The notes under the pieces were generated by a model. That model saw nothing but the letters and a program-made list of their open reading frames with translations. It ran no database searches and was not told the DNA's origin. Positions 46,960 through 59,041 of a stretch of DNA of 64,000 nt are shown in pieces; the stretch's first letter is position 1; the number at the start of each line of letters is the position of its first letter. Made by a program: the position numbers and the translations under genes. The stretch comes from Lotus japonicus (Eukaryota > Streptophyta > Magnoliopsida > Fabales > Fabaceae), in the NCBI RefSeq assembly GCF_012489685.1, contig NC_080042.1:17436150-17500149 (forward strand), given 5' to 3'.

Positions 46960-48215
46960 TGTAAGATCAAGTTTTGATTAAGTAGTACAACTCTATGTTT
47001 TGATGATTACATGTTAACTATTGTGTATGAACAATTATGGTACTCTAACGCTGTTTTCTGAGTGTTTTAATGACAGACTCTGACTCTGATCTTACTACAC
47101 ATAAATCAGAAGCACTATGCTCAAATAGTAACCTCCGCAACGCTTTCGCACTCACTATGTTCAATCAGAACAGTAAAATAAGCTTCAAAAGATCTGAAGA
47201 TAGTAAAGCTCTGATATGGATTCAGTTCACTTGAAGTTCTGAAGACCAGAAGCTCTGAAGGTCCAGAAGCTCTGAAGACCAGAAGCTCTGAAGGTTTAGA
47301 AGCTTTAAAGGTCCAGAGGCTCTGAAGGTCCAGAAGTTCTGAAGGTCCAGAAGCTGAGAAGTGAAGATTCTGAAGTCCAAGAGTAAGCTGGCTCTGAAGA
47401 CCAAGTACTTCTCCTCTGAGTCCAGAAGCAGAAGGTACAAAGGTCAGAGGATCCAAGCTTCCCTCTTACTCTGATCACCAAGCTTCACAAGTTCCAACAT
47501 GAAGCGTCGCTCTGATCAGAAGTCATCTAGGTTAAAGGTCAAGTCGTTATCCAAAGTACAAAAGCAACTGTACTATTCCTGACGACCTTACCTAACTTAT
47601 TCAGCCACAGCAGAACTTGGAAAACCCAGATCTGCCCTCCAACGGTAGCATTCCAAGCAAACGTCTAAACCCTAATCCTTGGAGTATATAAAGAGGCTGA
47701 AGATGAAAGATGCCGCCTAAGAAACTTTGTTCAAGCTCCCGCAATATTCAAATATTCTCTTAGCAATCTTTCTTCAAACTGTACTTATTGTGTTTACTTT
47801 AGCTTTCTGAGAAGCAATTCTTTGTAAACCCAAACTTTCAAACAGTTGTTTGTTTTTCCTTAAGGAGACCAAGGTTGGTCAGATCCTTGAGAAGACTAAG
47901 AGAGTGAATCTTAGTGATAGCTAAGTCATTGTATTGTTAGTCACTTTGCAGGTTGTAAGTGCAGTTGTAACAAACTCTGATTAGTGGATTGCCTTCATTC
48001 TAAGAAGGAAGAAATCACCTTAACGGGTGGACTGGATTAGCTTGAGGGATTTATCAAGTGAACCAGGATAAAATCATTGTGTGCTTTCCTCAACTCTTAT
48101 CTTAGCACTTTTATCTTCGGTGTTTGAAGAGATTTGTTAAATCTCTAGTGGGAAAAGATTTAGATTGAAAACGCTATTCAAACCCTTGCCCTTTCTATCG
48201 GTTTTCATACCTTCA
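46960..48215 (+). mobile_element. Solo LTR nested in Tat leader (unit 3)
   Basis: TTCTA duplications at 46955-46959 and 48216-48220, TG...CA ends, 1256 bp. The poly-C tract seen in units 1 and 2 is interrupted here (CCCTTGCCC). Confidence 0.85.
47231..47355. repeat. 18-bp minisatellite in solo LTR (unit 3)
   Basis: Counterpart of 1734-1858. Confidence 0.75.
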
Positions 48216-48332
48216 TTCTACTCTCGGATCACGTGGATTGATTGCACAGTGACAGGAAGCTCCGATTTCTGGTGAATTCCTGGTTTTACGACGAGTTTCT
48301 AGCATTTCAGCGTCTTTTAGGCAGTTATAGAA

Positions 48333-49932
48333 GGAGACACGTCGTCGACAACGTCGCGACTCTCAGGAACGGAGGCGCGTATCGCCTCCGTGTCGCGCTC
48401 AAGTGCAGGAACGCATAGTTCGAGCACATCGTCTGGAGGCTCAGCAGGAGCAATTGGCTTTGTCACCACCTGCTTCTCCACCTCCACCACCTCCTCCGCC
48501 ACCTTCTCCAACTCTGTCGCTTCCAACTCCGCCTCTGCCAACTCCGCCATCACCTCTCTCACAACAAGGATCTCCGGCACAGTCACCAGCCCCGTCGGAG
48601 AACTTGACTCCTTCGCCACAACAGATAGTTACTCAAAGAGACTAGCAGCGTATGATGCAGAACGTCGATAACATCAGTCAACGAAATGAGTATCTCCAAG
48701 AACAACTCGAGCTCTTTCGCCACGAGCAGCAAGATGAAGGCGTGCACGAGGCCGAAGTGGTTGCTGAGTTTGAACCTTTCTCGGCAGAGGTGCAAGAAGT
48801 CGCCTTTCCAGATAACATGAAGAACCTAGTGTTGGAATCCTACAGCGGCAGAATCGATTCGAAGGATCACCTTCTATACTTCAACACAAAAATTGTGATC
48901 AGTCCAGCGTCAGATGCGGTCAAGTGCAGGATGTTTCCTTCTACCTTCAAGAGTATGGCGATGGCGTGGTGTACAACCTTTCCTCGCGGATCAATCACGA
49001 ACTTCCGTGACTTCTCATCAAAATTCTTGATCCAATTCTCGGCGAGAAAAGTCAGGCTAGTAATGATTGACAATCTATACAATTTGCGTCAGTTTGAAGG
49101 AGAAACACTGAAACAGTACATGGCTCGCTACAACGCCACGTCTGTAAAGATCGAGGACTCCGAGCCGTGCACCTATGCCTTGGAATTCAAGAATGGACTG
49201 TTGCCTGGCTCGCTGAACAGTAAGCTGAGTGGGAAGCCAGCCAGGTCTATGGTGGAGATACGAGCTCGAGCAAACACGTACATTCTTGACGAGGAAGATG
49301 ACGCGTTCAAGCGGAGGCATGCAAAGAAGGAAGGTGACGGTGCTCTGGAGAAACAAGCAGGAAAGGAAAGGCGTAGCGAAGAAAAAGGCATAGGAAGCAA
49401 GCACAGGGAGAAGAAGGGGAAGTCACTGGCGAAGTTTGTTAAGGAACAGCTGTACCTGCGGTGGGAGGCTTTAGATCATCGCCGGCCGTGGCAGCCACAT
49501 GGATCTCACCGGTGGGAGGAGGACATGGAGCTCAACACACATTTGACAGATATTCTACGAGAGGTGAAGGCCACACACATGGTTGGAGAATCCGACCAGA
49601 GGGAACCCCCACCACGCAGCGGGATCGACAAAACCAAGTGGTGTGAGGACCACCGGTCGGTGGGCCATGACACAGATGATTTCTTCACCCTACAGAGGGA
49701 GATAGAAAAGCTGATCAAATTGGGGCGGCTGAAGCAGTATGATCGAGGAGGCCGCCAACAGGGAGATCGACAGCAAGGAAACCGCGACAGGGAGACCGCC
49801 AGCAAGGAGATCGCCAACAAGGGAACCGTCAGCCGGCAGCGAAGAAAGATCAAAACGAAACGTTGGCGACCGGAAGGGGAGGAGCTGAAGAAACCTTCAA
49901 CAAGGAAATGGAGCCGGTGGTCGGCACCATAA
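48333..49932 (+). pseudogene. Tat-like gag, best-preserved copy (unit 3)
   Basis: The expected ATG is AAG here (48331-48333), so the Arg-/Pro-rich N-terminus lacks its start, and the shared TAG follows. The downstream frame from 48652 is open for 426 codons without the frameshifts of units 1 and 2. It covers the Gln-rich helix, the complete gag core (KDHLLYFNTK, CRMFPSTFKS, LKQYMARYNATS, MVEIRARANTYILD), the Lys-rich stretch and WCEDHRSVGHDTDDF. The Cys seen at the end of that motif in other units is Phe here, so the knuckle-like element is altered. It ends out of frame with the protease. Confidence 0.8.
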
Positions 49933-49990
49933 ACCCAATTGCAGGGGGTTCGGAGGCGGCGGCGACACTCAGGCGGCGAGAAAGCGACAC

Positions 49991-50499
49991 ATGAGAGCGG
50001 TAAGTTCTGTCAAGGAAATTCCTTTTGGCTTCCAACACTCAGACATAGTGGTGTCAACGAGAGATTTCGAGGGCATCAAGACGCATAAGGACGATCTTAT
50101 TGTCGTCATGGTGAGGATCAACAGCTTCAATGTCAGACGAGTGCTTCTAGACCAAGGCAGCTCAGCGGACATCATCTATGGCGACGCGTTCGACAAGTTG
50201 GGGCTGACGGATCAAGACTGGACTCCCTACACAGGAACCTTGGTAGGCTTCTCAGGTGAACAGGTTTCGTAAGGGGTTATCTGGACCTTGATACGATCTT
50301 TGCCGTTGATGAGAATGCGAAGGTGCAGCGAGTAAGGTACTTGGTTTTACAAGTAGTGGCCTCCTATAATGTGATCATTGGCCGAAACAAATTTAACCGC
50401 CTGTGTGCGCTAATTTCCACGGCTCACCTGGCGGTCAAATACCCACTTAATAGCGGAAAAGTTGGGAGGATCACGGTCGACCAAAGGCGAGCTAGATAA
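49991..50499 (+). pseudogene. Tat-like aspartic protease (unit 3)
   Basis: LLDQGSSADIIYGDAFDKLG present; only the shared frameshift after EQVS interrupts the domain. Confidence 0.75.
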
Positions 50500-50742
50500 T
50501 GCTACAATAATTGTCTAAGCATGTACGGGGAGAATGGTGCTGCTGCTAGGCATACGTGTTATGAAGGCAAGGTTCGCCGCCCATAACAGGATCTCCCCAG
50601 CTCGAGGAGGACGGGAAAAGATGGTCAGTTTACTGACTCCAAGGCCGAGTGCCACTGGGCGGATATCATTGCCCATTTTGAAGAGCAAAAATTCAGCAGG
50701 GGAGTTCTGGCGATTGGATCCAGGCTTACTGCTTAGCAGGAA

Positions 50743-51105
50743 TTGCATTTGGAAAGATTGTTGGACGATAATTTAGACCTTTTCGAGTGGAGCGAGAGCG
50801 ACCCAACTAAGTGGAGAATACCTAAGGTCAAGCTACCAGCGCCGCAAGGACCCCTTCTAAAGGACAAAGAAACGGGGAAGGCGGTGCAACAGGAAGTGGC
50901 AAAGGCCGCTGCTAAGGCCATAAAGGCGAGAGGAATATTCAAGGCTCCAAAGGCGGGTTGGCGACAGAAGGGTGAGTTCAAGAGGTCAATAACAAGCGAG
51001 GTGGAGGATGGGCGAAGGTCAGTAACACATCTAGGCGAGGTGAAGGATTCTTCAAGAGCGATGAGTGGAAGGCGAGCACTTCGGGGACAAAGGACGTGGA
51101 GCTAA
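50743..51105 (+). pseudogene. Residual pol segment (unit 3)
   Basis: Longest of the three copies (120 codons). Same LDLFEWSESDPT linker and Lys/Ala-rich stretch; nothing resembling reverse transcriptase follows. Confidence 0.5.
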
Positions 51106-51998
51106 GAGAGTTGTTGTAGCCGGGGGCATGGGAAGGCGACGTTGGGATGCGGCGAGCAAGAAGACTTTGAAAAACAGTAAGGACGAAAAATAAAGACTCA
51201 CTCTTTTTCTCCATCTCGAGAGTTTTTTAATGAGGCGTCCATAAAAAATGTAAAAATACAAAGTTTGTATTTGCAAAACATATATATGACAGGGTATTCT
51301 CAAAAATATTTCTACGATTGACTTCACCAATCGAGAAAAATTGAATAACGGCGGTTGCACGGTGGGAAAAATTCCCTGAAGGTGGCAATTCCATTTACGA
51401 CCTTTGGAGTCCGAGAATCGCTCCGGAAAAGCCTGCACAGTCACCGTTATCCATTGGCGATGTGTGGGATAAGCTTCTTATCCAAAAAGCCTCCCCGGAA
51501 TAAGGGTTAGCATTTCTAACTAGGCAAAGCCTTGGGGACCCCAAATGGCCATTGGGCCCTGATCACCAAAGCCGCGGCGGGCAAAGCCCTTGACCAAACA
51601 CGCTTGGCGAGGAAACACCTTGTTTCTTTAAGAAGAAAGGTGTGATTTTAGCCTTGGTTGATATATACTGAGCAAAAAAACCTAGTTAAACCCTCACACA
51701 ATTCAATATCATTAAACGTAATTCAGGAATTAAGAGGAAAAGCGTACAAAATAGCGCATGAATAACTTAACAAGCTGGATTGGCAATAAAAATAACGCAT
51801 GTTCCCTTACAGAGAAGGCCCTAAGAGGGCAGCCGAACATGGATCAAATTACAAAAGAGGGTAAGTAATATTACAATTAAATGTTAGCATTATTATTAAC
51901 ATTTTCTTGGTCCCTAGCACTTAGGAAGTCGATATCGCCAACCCCCAGAGGATCTTCGAAACCAACCAAGCCGGTGGGGGTGATTGCCTTGAACATCC

Positions 51999-53303
51999 TG
52001 ATGACCCGGGTTTATATGATGTTTTTATGTTTTTTCCTTGTAGGTTTTGAGTCTTTTTCTTGTGTCTCATGTAGTGTTTCATGCATTCTCATGCATTTTT
52101 ATCTTTTCTTGAGTCTTTGTTTTGTTTTGGTAATTTTGTAGTTTTATAGGGAGTTTTCTTGCATTTTAAGTTAAGTTTAGGACTTGCATGATTTTCTTTT
52201 GTTTTATGAAGGACCTCTTGTGCTAATGAGCTCTTGGAGCTTCTAGAATCTTCCTTGACTTGTTGGTTAGGTTTGGAGAGCAGAAACTGAAGGAGAAAGA
52301 AGGCCAAGAAGCATGGAATTGATGGAGAACTTAAAGAGGATTGAAAAGAGGAGTTTCAGAAGCCAAAAAGTCCTTTTCAGGCGAGCTTAAGCGCCTAGGC
52401 GCTGGGAATGGGCGCCTAGGCGCCAATTAGGTCCAGAGGCATGTTTTTCAACATGCAATTGGCGCTCAGGCGCTCTGAATTGGCGCCTGAGCGCCCAGAA
52501 CAGCCCAGCCTCGTTTATTTTTGCCTATAAATAGGATTTTAGTCATTTTCTTTTGTAATCTTTTGATACTTTGTAAAATTCAGAGGTAGAGGATCATCTA
52601 GGAGAGTGAGAGAGGACTTCCAAGCTTGTGTTCAAGGTTCTTAGCCAAGCATGGCTCTTGCCATGCTTGGCTAATCTCTCTTCTTTTACTTTGGTTTTCT
52701 TGTAAGACTTTTCCTTTTAAGTTAAATCTTAAGTTCTTTCCCACATGTTCTTCTTCTTTCCTTGAATCCCATATCCATGCTTTATGTTTCAAGTTAGAAC
52801 ATGTGCTAGCTTTATGCTTTTCTATAATAGAACGGAAGTTTGTTATAGATTAGGGACTTGTTGTGGGATTACCCCTTCTTTGCTTGCTACTAGGAATAGA
52901 GGAAGGGTTGGGGTTTGTTGGCCTGAATTTACATGATCTAAAACCTCATATAAATGACTAAGTACACAAGGAATTGGGCTTAGCTTTTATTATGGGAGAA
53001 TTGCTTATGTGAGGAATCAATAAGTGAGTAACTAGGCTATATCATCAAGGGGAGATCCATGAGAACATGTGCTTAGAATGATGTACTTGAATTGATTAGT
53101 TGAGCAAGAACCCAAAGTAAATCACTCTTTCTTCTCATTCTCTGTTTCATTTCTGAATTTGTATTTTCTTTTTCCTTATTACTACTTCGACATATGTTTG
53201 CCTCAATATAACAAACCTTCGGACTCAAAGCTTGAACCGAATCTATTCACTCACAATCCCTGTGGTTCGATATTTAAAACCGGGTGGATTCGTACACTTG
53301 CGT
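51999..53303 (+). mobile_element. LTR-like insertion, ~1.3 kb, palindrome-rich
   Basis: Starts TGATGACCC and ends GTACACTTGCG, with TATAAATA at 52526-52533 giving a plus-strand promoter. It interrupts the aORF relative to units 1 and 2, where this sequence is absent. It shares its ends and internal blocks with the inverted copy at 59042-60433. No target-site duplication is seen and about 11 bp of target are missing, so the integration or a later deletion was imprecise. Probably a solo LTR of an unidentified family. It contains the GGCGCC palindrome cluster. Confidence 0.7.
52390..52500. repeat. Cluster of GGCGCC-type palindromes (first copy)
   Basis: AGCGCCTAGGCGCT at 52390-52403 and GGCGCCTAGGCGCC at 52411-52424 are perfect 14-bp palindromes. 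A further pair (GGCGCTCAGGCGC and GCGCCTGAGCGCC) forms an inverted repeat within the next ~75 bp. Confidence 0.85.
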
Positions 53304-55562
53304 AGGTCAAGGTCACCAAAGAGATGACAGACTTGAGCTTTGGCCAGAAAGAATACGTACTCGCGCAGCATAGCAACTGCCAAAGCGGCTGCGCTCCTCA
53401 GCCTTTCCTCAAGAACCGCGGTGTTGACCTTTGCTTGAGCTTCCATTATCACCAAGTCAGTTTTTTCCTAGCTCCTCACGGTGGCGAGAGCTTCATTCTT
53501 CCTCGCTAATTCGCCGCGAAAGATTTCAAGCTCCAAGTTCCGGGCAGCGATGTTCTATTCCTTTACAGCCAGAGCTTCATCCTTGGCGGCGATTTCCTAC
53601 AGCGTCTCTTGTTTCAGCTCCTCCAGCACCCTCTCAAGTTTAAGAATTTGATTGTCCCTGAACTCCAAGCTGAATTTGGCCCGGTTAGTCTCTTCGTGGG
53701 ATGTCTTCTGGGTCACTAGTTGGGCCTCGAACACCTCGCACTTCTCGTTGTACGTAGAGTTGGCAGACCGAAGACGACCCACATCCTGCCGCAAGTTTTC
53801 AGCGTCTTTGGCGGCAGAGTGGTAGCGGCGGAAGGCGTGCCTGAAGATGCTCTCGGCGTGCAAAAAGCTCGCCATGGCTTCCTCAGCCATACGATCCAAA
53901 CCTTTATGCAGCATTTCCTCCTCTTGCCTCTCAGAATTAATGTGCGAAAGAAGAAAGGCGATCGAGCTCTCAGGATATCCCAAGGTGAGGGGCGGCCGAT
54001 GGAAGAAATTTTCTCTAAGGTGAAATCTTGCCGAGGGACACAATAAGGGAGGTCATTGAAATGTCAGTCAGGTCCTGACGGTTGCGGTTGACTTGCATGA
54101 GTTTTTTTGGCTTTGGTTGTCAAGCTAGGAGCTGCTCGGTCGGGTCGAGGTCCTTGGCGGGATATCAACCTCGCCATGCAAGGATTTGGTCCCTGACACT
54201 GGCCGGGCCACCGCCCCCGCCCATTGTGTATCTTTGACGTCAACCTCGGACGTTGATACAGGGCGGAGGTCAGGTCCTCCGCCCGGGGCAGTGGGGGCTC
54301 TTGGCAGAACTTTCTTTTTGAGGGGCGAATGGCGGGTGTCGGTCTCAGGTTCTTGGCGGAAGAGTCTCTTTTTGGTGCCCTCCATGTTGAACAGGGGAGG
54401 GAACTGAGCAATTTTCTTCTTCGTCAATGCCTTCAGGATAATCATCAGACACTCTGATCTTAAAGTATCTTCGAGCGAAGTGGGTTTTGGCGTTAGATCA
54501 AAAGGGATTAAAACATTTGCAGCCGGCCCTGGCCTTCAGTGATACCCAGCCGTGTGACTGCAGAGACTTGGCGTCCATATCCTAGAGGTAGTAAAAATGG
54601 GTTGTTGACGGTTCACGATGAACAGCGTCGCAAAGGATTTCAAAACACCGTATAAATGCCCAGGCATTGGGGTGCAATTGGCAGGGGGATGCGTTGATAT
54701 CCCGCAGTACCGAACAAACGAAGGGACAAAAGGGGAGTTTTATTCCCAGATCGGTGAACAAGTACTCATACACGTAGAAAAATTGGAAGTTGTGTACGTC
54801 GCTGGCCGTACGACGGTACCAAGAGCGCTCGACTGCTTTACAACCCCTGTAAGCAAGGATGTTGTCCAGGGGTCTTTCGTGGCAAAAACCTCCGACTTCC
54901 GAAGAAAGGTCCGAGATTGAGTCGCGAGTCTCATAATCAGAAGGCTGATTGATGGCCTCTAGCAAGGGCGCGGACTGAACAGGATGGGGAAGGGACTGGA
55001 AAGTCCTAAGGCGAAAGGCCGTAACTTTCGACTGGTCAAGAGGGGTCCCGCCGGGAGGGGAGGCCTGATTGACACTATGGATGCCTGGTCGCGACATGGG
55101 GGAACAGGTGGAGCGGACTTGCGAGAAGAGTTCCTGGTTCAGTGTTTGGGTCGCATAGTGGAGGAGTTGTCAAAAGGGTGAAGAATGAGGTGCTGAAAGC
55201 GGCGGCTTGCAGAGGGATCTCTAGGGGGCGGTCAGGAGAAAGAAGAGTGAAAGTTTCGAAAGAGCCTAGTGATGGAGAATGGGAGTTCTTATAGGCAAGG
55301 GACTGATGGTGGCACAAGTCGCGTGTAGGATTTGAGCGGCCGCTTTATTGTGTGTAGAAGATGGGGAGTTGCGCTCCATAATGATAGAAGGGAATGATTG
55401 CCTTGAAAAAACAAACGACGTAACCTTGGGAGGCGTTGTAAGCGTGGGGTAGGTTCAAATTCTACCCTCTATGACGAGAGGTGACGTTTCAAAAGTGGTA
55501 GTTGAGGTTTCAAAGATATGCTGAGTTTTCCACTTCGCTGACGTGTCGACGCAGTAGGCGAC

Positions 55563-56381
55563 TGAAATTCTGGTTCTCTCACAGGACAATTGTCCTACAC
55601 GATGCTGGGACAACAGGTTCGACAATTGACTAACAGTAACAGCAATAAACAAAAACACAAGTAAACAAGACACAAGAATTGGTAACCCAGTTCAGTGAAA
55701 AACTTCAGGAATTACAGACACTCATGAACACAACAGTTCATAGTTCACTTCCTAATCTACCCAGTGTATTTCTACTTAGAACCTCAACCTAAGTATGAGA
55801 GCCCCTCTCACTATCTCTCAATCACTGCCATAGTGATTGGTAACAAACAATCAACAATTAGAGTTTGCAGATGCAATCAACACAGATCATAACCTTGCTT
55901 TATAGAATCAGTGAGCAAGATATGATCACAATCAACAAAGAACAAAGAACAATGACAATCCTAAAACACTCGATCTCTCTATTAGCTTCTGTGGTCTTCA
56001 AGCTTTAGGTCTTTGTTCTTTTATAGTCTTCAGCAGCGGTGGCTTGGGCAATAGGGTTTGCTTTGCTGAAGTAATAGATAGTAGCAACAAATCAAAACTG
56101 AATCTCCAAGATATTGTTGCAAAATTCAAACGTGAAGATAGAAACTCAATCTTTTATCAAAGATTGTTTCAACAAATAACAACCAACAAATCAAACCCTT
56201 CCTGTACAGCTACTTGTTCCTCAAGTAACTATAAAAATATATCTTCATAAAATCTACAAGGGCCCACAATTAACGTTCCAAGCATAGGACTGATGTCCTA
56301 GCAACACAATGGCAGATGTCATGACATCAGCTTCGACATCCGGTTGTTTTTGACAAAATGCGAGACAACAAAGTAACAACA
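55563..56381 (-). mobile_element. 3' LTR of Sirevirus-like element (unit 3)
   Basis: 819 bp. Compared with units 1 and 2 it lacks ~54 bp between TTCA repeats near 55707 and carries an extra ~84 bp near 55858-55941. TATAAAAG on the minus strand at ~56020. Confidence 0.75.
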
Positions 56382-56790
56382 ATCTCCCCCTTTTTCAAAT
56401 TTTGTCTAAAACAATTTACTAAACAGAGAGAGTAAACAAAGAGAACCAAAGCTCCCCCTTAGTAGCAGACTCCCACTCAAATGATGCATCAACCAGCACA
56501 CTCCATAAAGCACAGTTGGAACAAAGAACATGATAGCAGAAATGTACTAACTATCAACCAGTGCTAAACAACACACCAGAAGCAATGTGAACAAAAGCTA
56601 AGCACCAAACAAAACAACCAGTCAATTACTTACCTCTGTCTTGAACTTGTCTTCAAATTATTACAGACCAAAGCCATCAACACAACAAAACACATAGTTT
56701 GCACAGCTACACAGATGTACTCCCCCTTTTTAGCATAGATTTGGCAAAGGGTACACAAACTACAACCAAAAGAAAAACAAGAACCACAAA
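56382..56790 (-). promoter_or_regulatory. Polypurine-tract region (unit 3)
   Basis: Repeated GGGGGAG blocks on the minus strand, the first adjoining the LTR; one internal block is altered (CCCACTC on plus). Confidence 0.6.
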
Positions 56791-58650
56791 CTAATCATCA
56801 GAACTGGAGTCGCCTTCCGTGTCTTCTATATGCTCTTCAGATTCTCCCTCTTCTTCAATGCTGGCATCCTGAGGAGCAGCAGCAGCACCACTTGGCTCAC
56901 CCTCTTGACCTTCTTCCTCTTGAAGCTTGAGAAGTAAAGCATCAACCTTTAGCTTCCTTGCAATGCTGATCCTAATAGTCTCCTGTAGAGCCTTAGAAAC
57001 ATCCATTAATTCAGCAATAATAACCTTAGTGCTATATTCACTCACAGGAGCAGGGGCAGAAGTCTTGCTAAATGGCACAGCAATGTCTATGACATGTGGC
57101 TCCATAAACAGTCGTTGATCCAGGGTAATAGGAACACCCTTTGGAAAAGGAACCTCATCAGCCCTGATGATCCAACGATGCTGTTGAAGAATAATCTTTG
57201 TAAGAAGAGATGGAAATGATATGGGCAGCTTCACAGCACAAGTGTCAGCATGCTTCAAGGTCTGTTCAAACACAAAGGACCCAAAATCAAAAGCAGTAGA
57301 AGTGTCAATCTTGTAGATCCATCTGACAAGAGCAGTAGAAACTCCAGAAGTATGTTGGGTAGGAACCCAGTTCACAGCTCCAATCCTGTTAAGGATGGCA
57401 TACTTCACACTCAGTGTTCCTGTAGACAACAACTTCTTGATGGGCCACTTCTTGACTTGGCCAGCAGTAATCTCCTTGGCAATCACATCCAAGGACAACT
57501 CCTCATCAACAAACTCAACAGCACTTCTGCCAAGTGCTTCGTTGATCACAGCAGGGGAGAATTCAACACATTTTGCCCTGACAAACACCTTTCTAAACTC
57601 AATACTTTCAGGAAGTCCCACTTTCACAGACAAATTCACCAGAAATTCTCTCACCAGTTTTTCATAACACCTTCCCACCTTGAGAATGGTCTTCATCAGT
57701 CCAGTCTTTTCAATAAGTGCAACCACTTCCTTGCACTCAAGTACATCAGAGCCAACTTCCCTTTCCTTGGCAACTCTGCGTTGGCACACATACTTCCACT
57801 TCTGAACATTACCTTCAGCATGAAAAGACACATTGTCAATAGGAACAGCAGGGACATTCTGAGGAATGCGTTTTCCTGCATACTTCTTCTTCTCAGAAGG
57901 CAAGATGTCCTCGGCATCCCCCTCAACATCTGACAAAGATTCCTCAGCAGCAAGTGGAACCTTCTTCTTCTTGACACTCTTGGATTTAACTTCCTGTTGC
58001 TTACCTTTGCCCTTCACATCTTTTTGCTTAGACTTGGAAGTTGTTGGAGTGGACTTGGTCTTCTTCTTTGGAGCAGGAGATTCTTCCACATCAGGAACCC
58101 TTCTTTTTCTCTTGATCCTTGCAGTAACACTATCAGGCAGAGAAGCAGTTAACAGAACATTATCAAAGTCATCATCAGAGATGTTCTGAATAGAGGCAGC
58201 AGCCTGGCTTGATTCCTTGGACTGAGAATCATCAATGGTCACATGCACTGGTTCATCCTCTTTCGAAGGAGAAGAAGAGCCATCAGAATGAGTGGGTACA
58301 CCTGAATCTTCACGAGCAGTGGATTCCTTCCCAGAAATTTCTTGAGTTGAAACATCTGCAGGTACAGAAGCCCTAACATCGGGCACAACATCTTGATTAG
58401 AACCAATGGGAGAGTTTTCAGCAGAAAGTTCTTCTTCATCTGTGACATCTTCAATAACAGGAGCATTTGAGGTAGTATTGTCACGAGCTTGAGAATGATA
58501 CACCTTTCTTGATGGAATCTTGGTCGTCTTCTTCTCAAACTTCTTCTTAGAACCTAATGAACCACTCTTGAGGCCCATGCATTTCACACCAAGTGGAGTT
58601 CTTTCAACCTTGGCCTTGACAGAGTCGTGCTTCCCTGATGCTTCAGACAT
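56791..58650 (-). CDS. Sirevirus env-like ORF, intact 619-629 codons
   Basis: Start taken at the ATG of MSEASGKHD (58648-58650); ten further in-frame codons lie upstream. Layout: basic N-terminus; acidic Ser/Glu/Asp-rich region (~70-170); Lys-rich region with several likely nuclear-localisation patches (RIKRKRRVPD, KKKTKS, SKSVKKKKV); central conserved block (CYEKLVREFLVNLSVKVG, FSPAVINEALGRSAVEF, NRIGAVNWVPTQHTSG); C-terminal helix (QETIRISIARKLKVDALLLK) and an acidic tail. The central block resembles the 'putative plant transposon protein' family. I see no convincing signal peptide or transmembrane segment, so an envelope function is not supported by sequence; 'env-like' refers only to position. 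Confidence 0.75.
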   Translation of the reverse strand: MSEASGKHDSVKAKVERTPLGVKCMGLKSGSLGSKKKFEKKTTKIPSRKVYHSQARDNTTSNAPVIEDVTDEEELSAENSPIGSNQDVVPDVRASVPADVSTQEISGKESTAREDSGVPTHSDGSSSPSKEDEPVHVTIDDSQSKESSQAAASIQNISDDDFDNVLLTASLPDSVTARIKRKRRVPDVEESPAPKKKTKSTPTTSKSKQKDVKGKGKQQEVKSKSVKKKKVPLAAEESLSDVEGDAEDILPSEKKKYAGKRIPQNVPAVPIDNVSFHAEGNVQKWKYVCQRRVAKEREVGSDVLECKEVVALIEKTGLMKTILKVGRCYEKLVREFLVNLSVKVGLPESIEFRKVFVRAKCVEFSPAVINEALGRSAVEFVDEELSLDVIAKEITAGQVKKWPIKKLLSTGTLSVKYAILNRIGAVNWVPTQHTSGVSTALVRWIYKIDTSTAFDFGSFVFEQTLKHADTCAVKLPISFPSLLTKIILQQHRWIIRADEVPFPKGVPITLDQRLFMEPHVIDIAVPFSKTSAPAPVSEYSTKVIIAELMDVSKALQETIRISIARKLKVDALLLKLQEEEGQEGEPSGAAAAPQDASIEEEGESEEHIEDTEGDSSSDD

Positions 58651-58851
58651 GATGATTAAAGTGAACAACACTTTGAACACAGAAAATTGATGAGAAATTG
58701 AAAATGACGAAAGTTAAAACTTGCAAAACTAAGAAGTACAATCGGTTGCATAGAGACAATTTGCCCGTTGAAGGAGGTTATATAGAAGCTGAGCAAAGAA
58801 GTAGCCTTCTCTCTGCTGACATCACGTTAACACCTTTAGGAACGTTAATTG
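58651..58851 (-). other. Spacer between pol and env-like ORF
   Basis: About 200 bp with no supported gene; may contain the splice acceptor or initiation region for the env-like ORF. Nothing specific recognised. Confidence 0.4.
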
Positions 58852-59036
58852 CTATGCTCCTTCAAAGAGGCAAATCCCAAGATTTCCTCTTAATTTATCA
58901 AAAGTGCTTGCATTAGGGGGCTTAGTTAATATATCAGCCAATTGCTTCTCAGTTGTAACATGCTCCAAAGTGACAATTTTATACTCCGCTAATTCCCTGA
59001 TAAAATGATGTCTTATGTCAATGTGCTTAGTCCTGC
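58852..59036 (-). pseudogene. Sirevirus RNase H C-terminus (severed)
   Basis: Reads HSRTKHIDIRHHFIREL and TEKQLADILTKP to a TAG at 58852. This is the typical end of a copia polyprotein. Separated from the rest of RNase H by the LTR-like insertion at 59042-60433. Confidence 0.85.
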
Positions 59037-59041
59037 TGTGC

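Larger units (their letters stand above)
51877..55317 (-). pseudogene. Antisense aORF split by an LTR insertion (unit 3)
   Basis: On the minus strand: upstream ORF 55317-55075; domain part from ~55097 to 54540 (an indel in the Gly/Pro-rich start and a stop at 54582 shorten it to 171 codons); basic middle part around 54445-54125; coiled-coil part 54043-53306. The last ~35 codons (51877-51998) are displaced by the insertion at 51999-53303. The three shared TAG codons are present. Non-functional in this unit. Confidence 0.65.
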
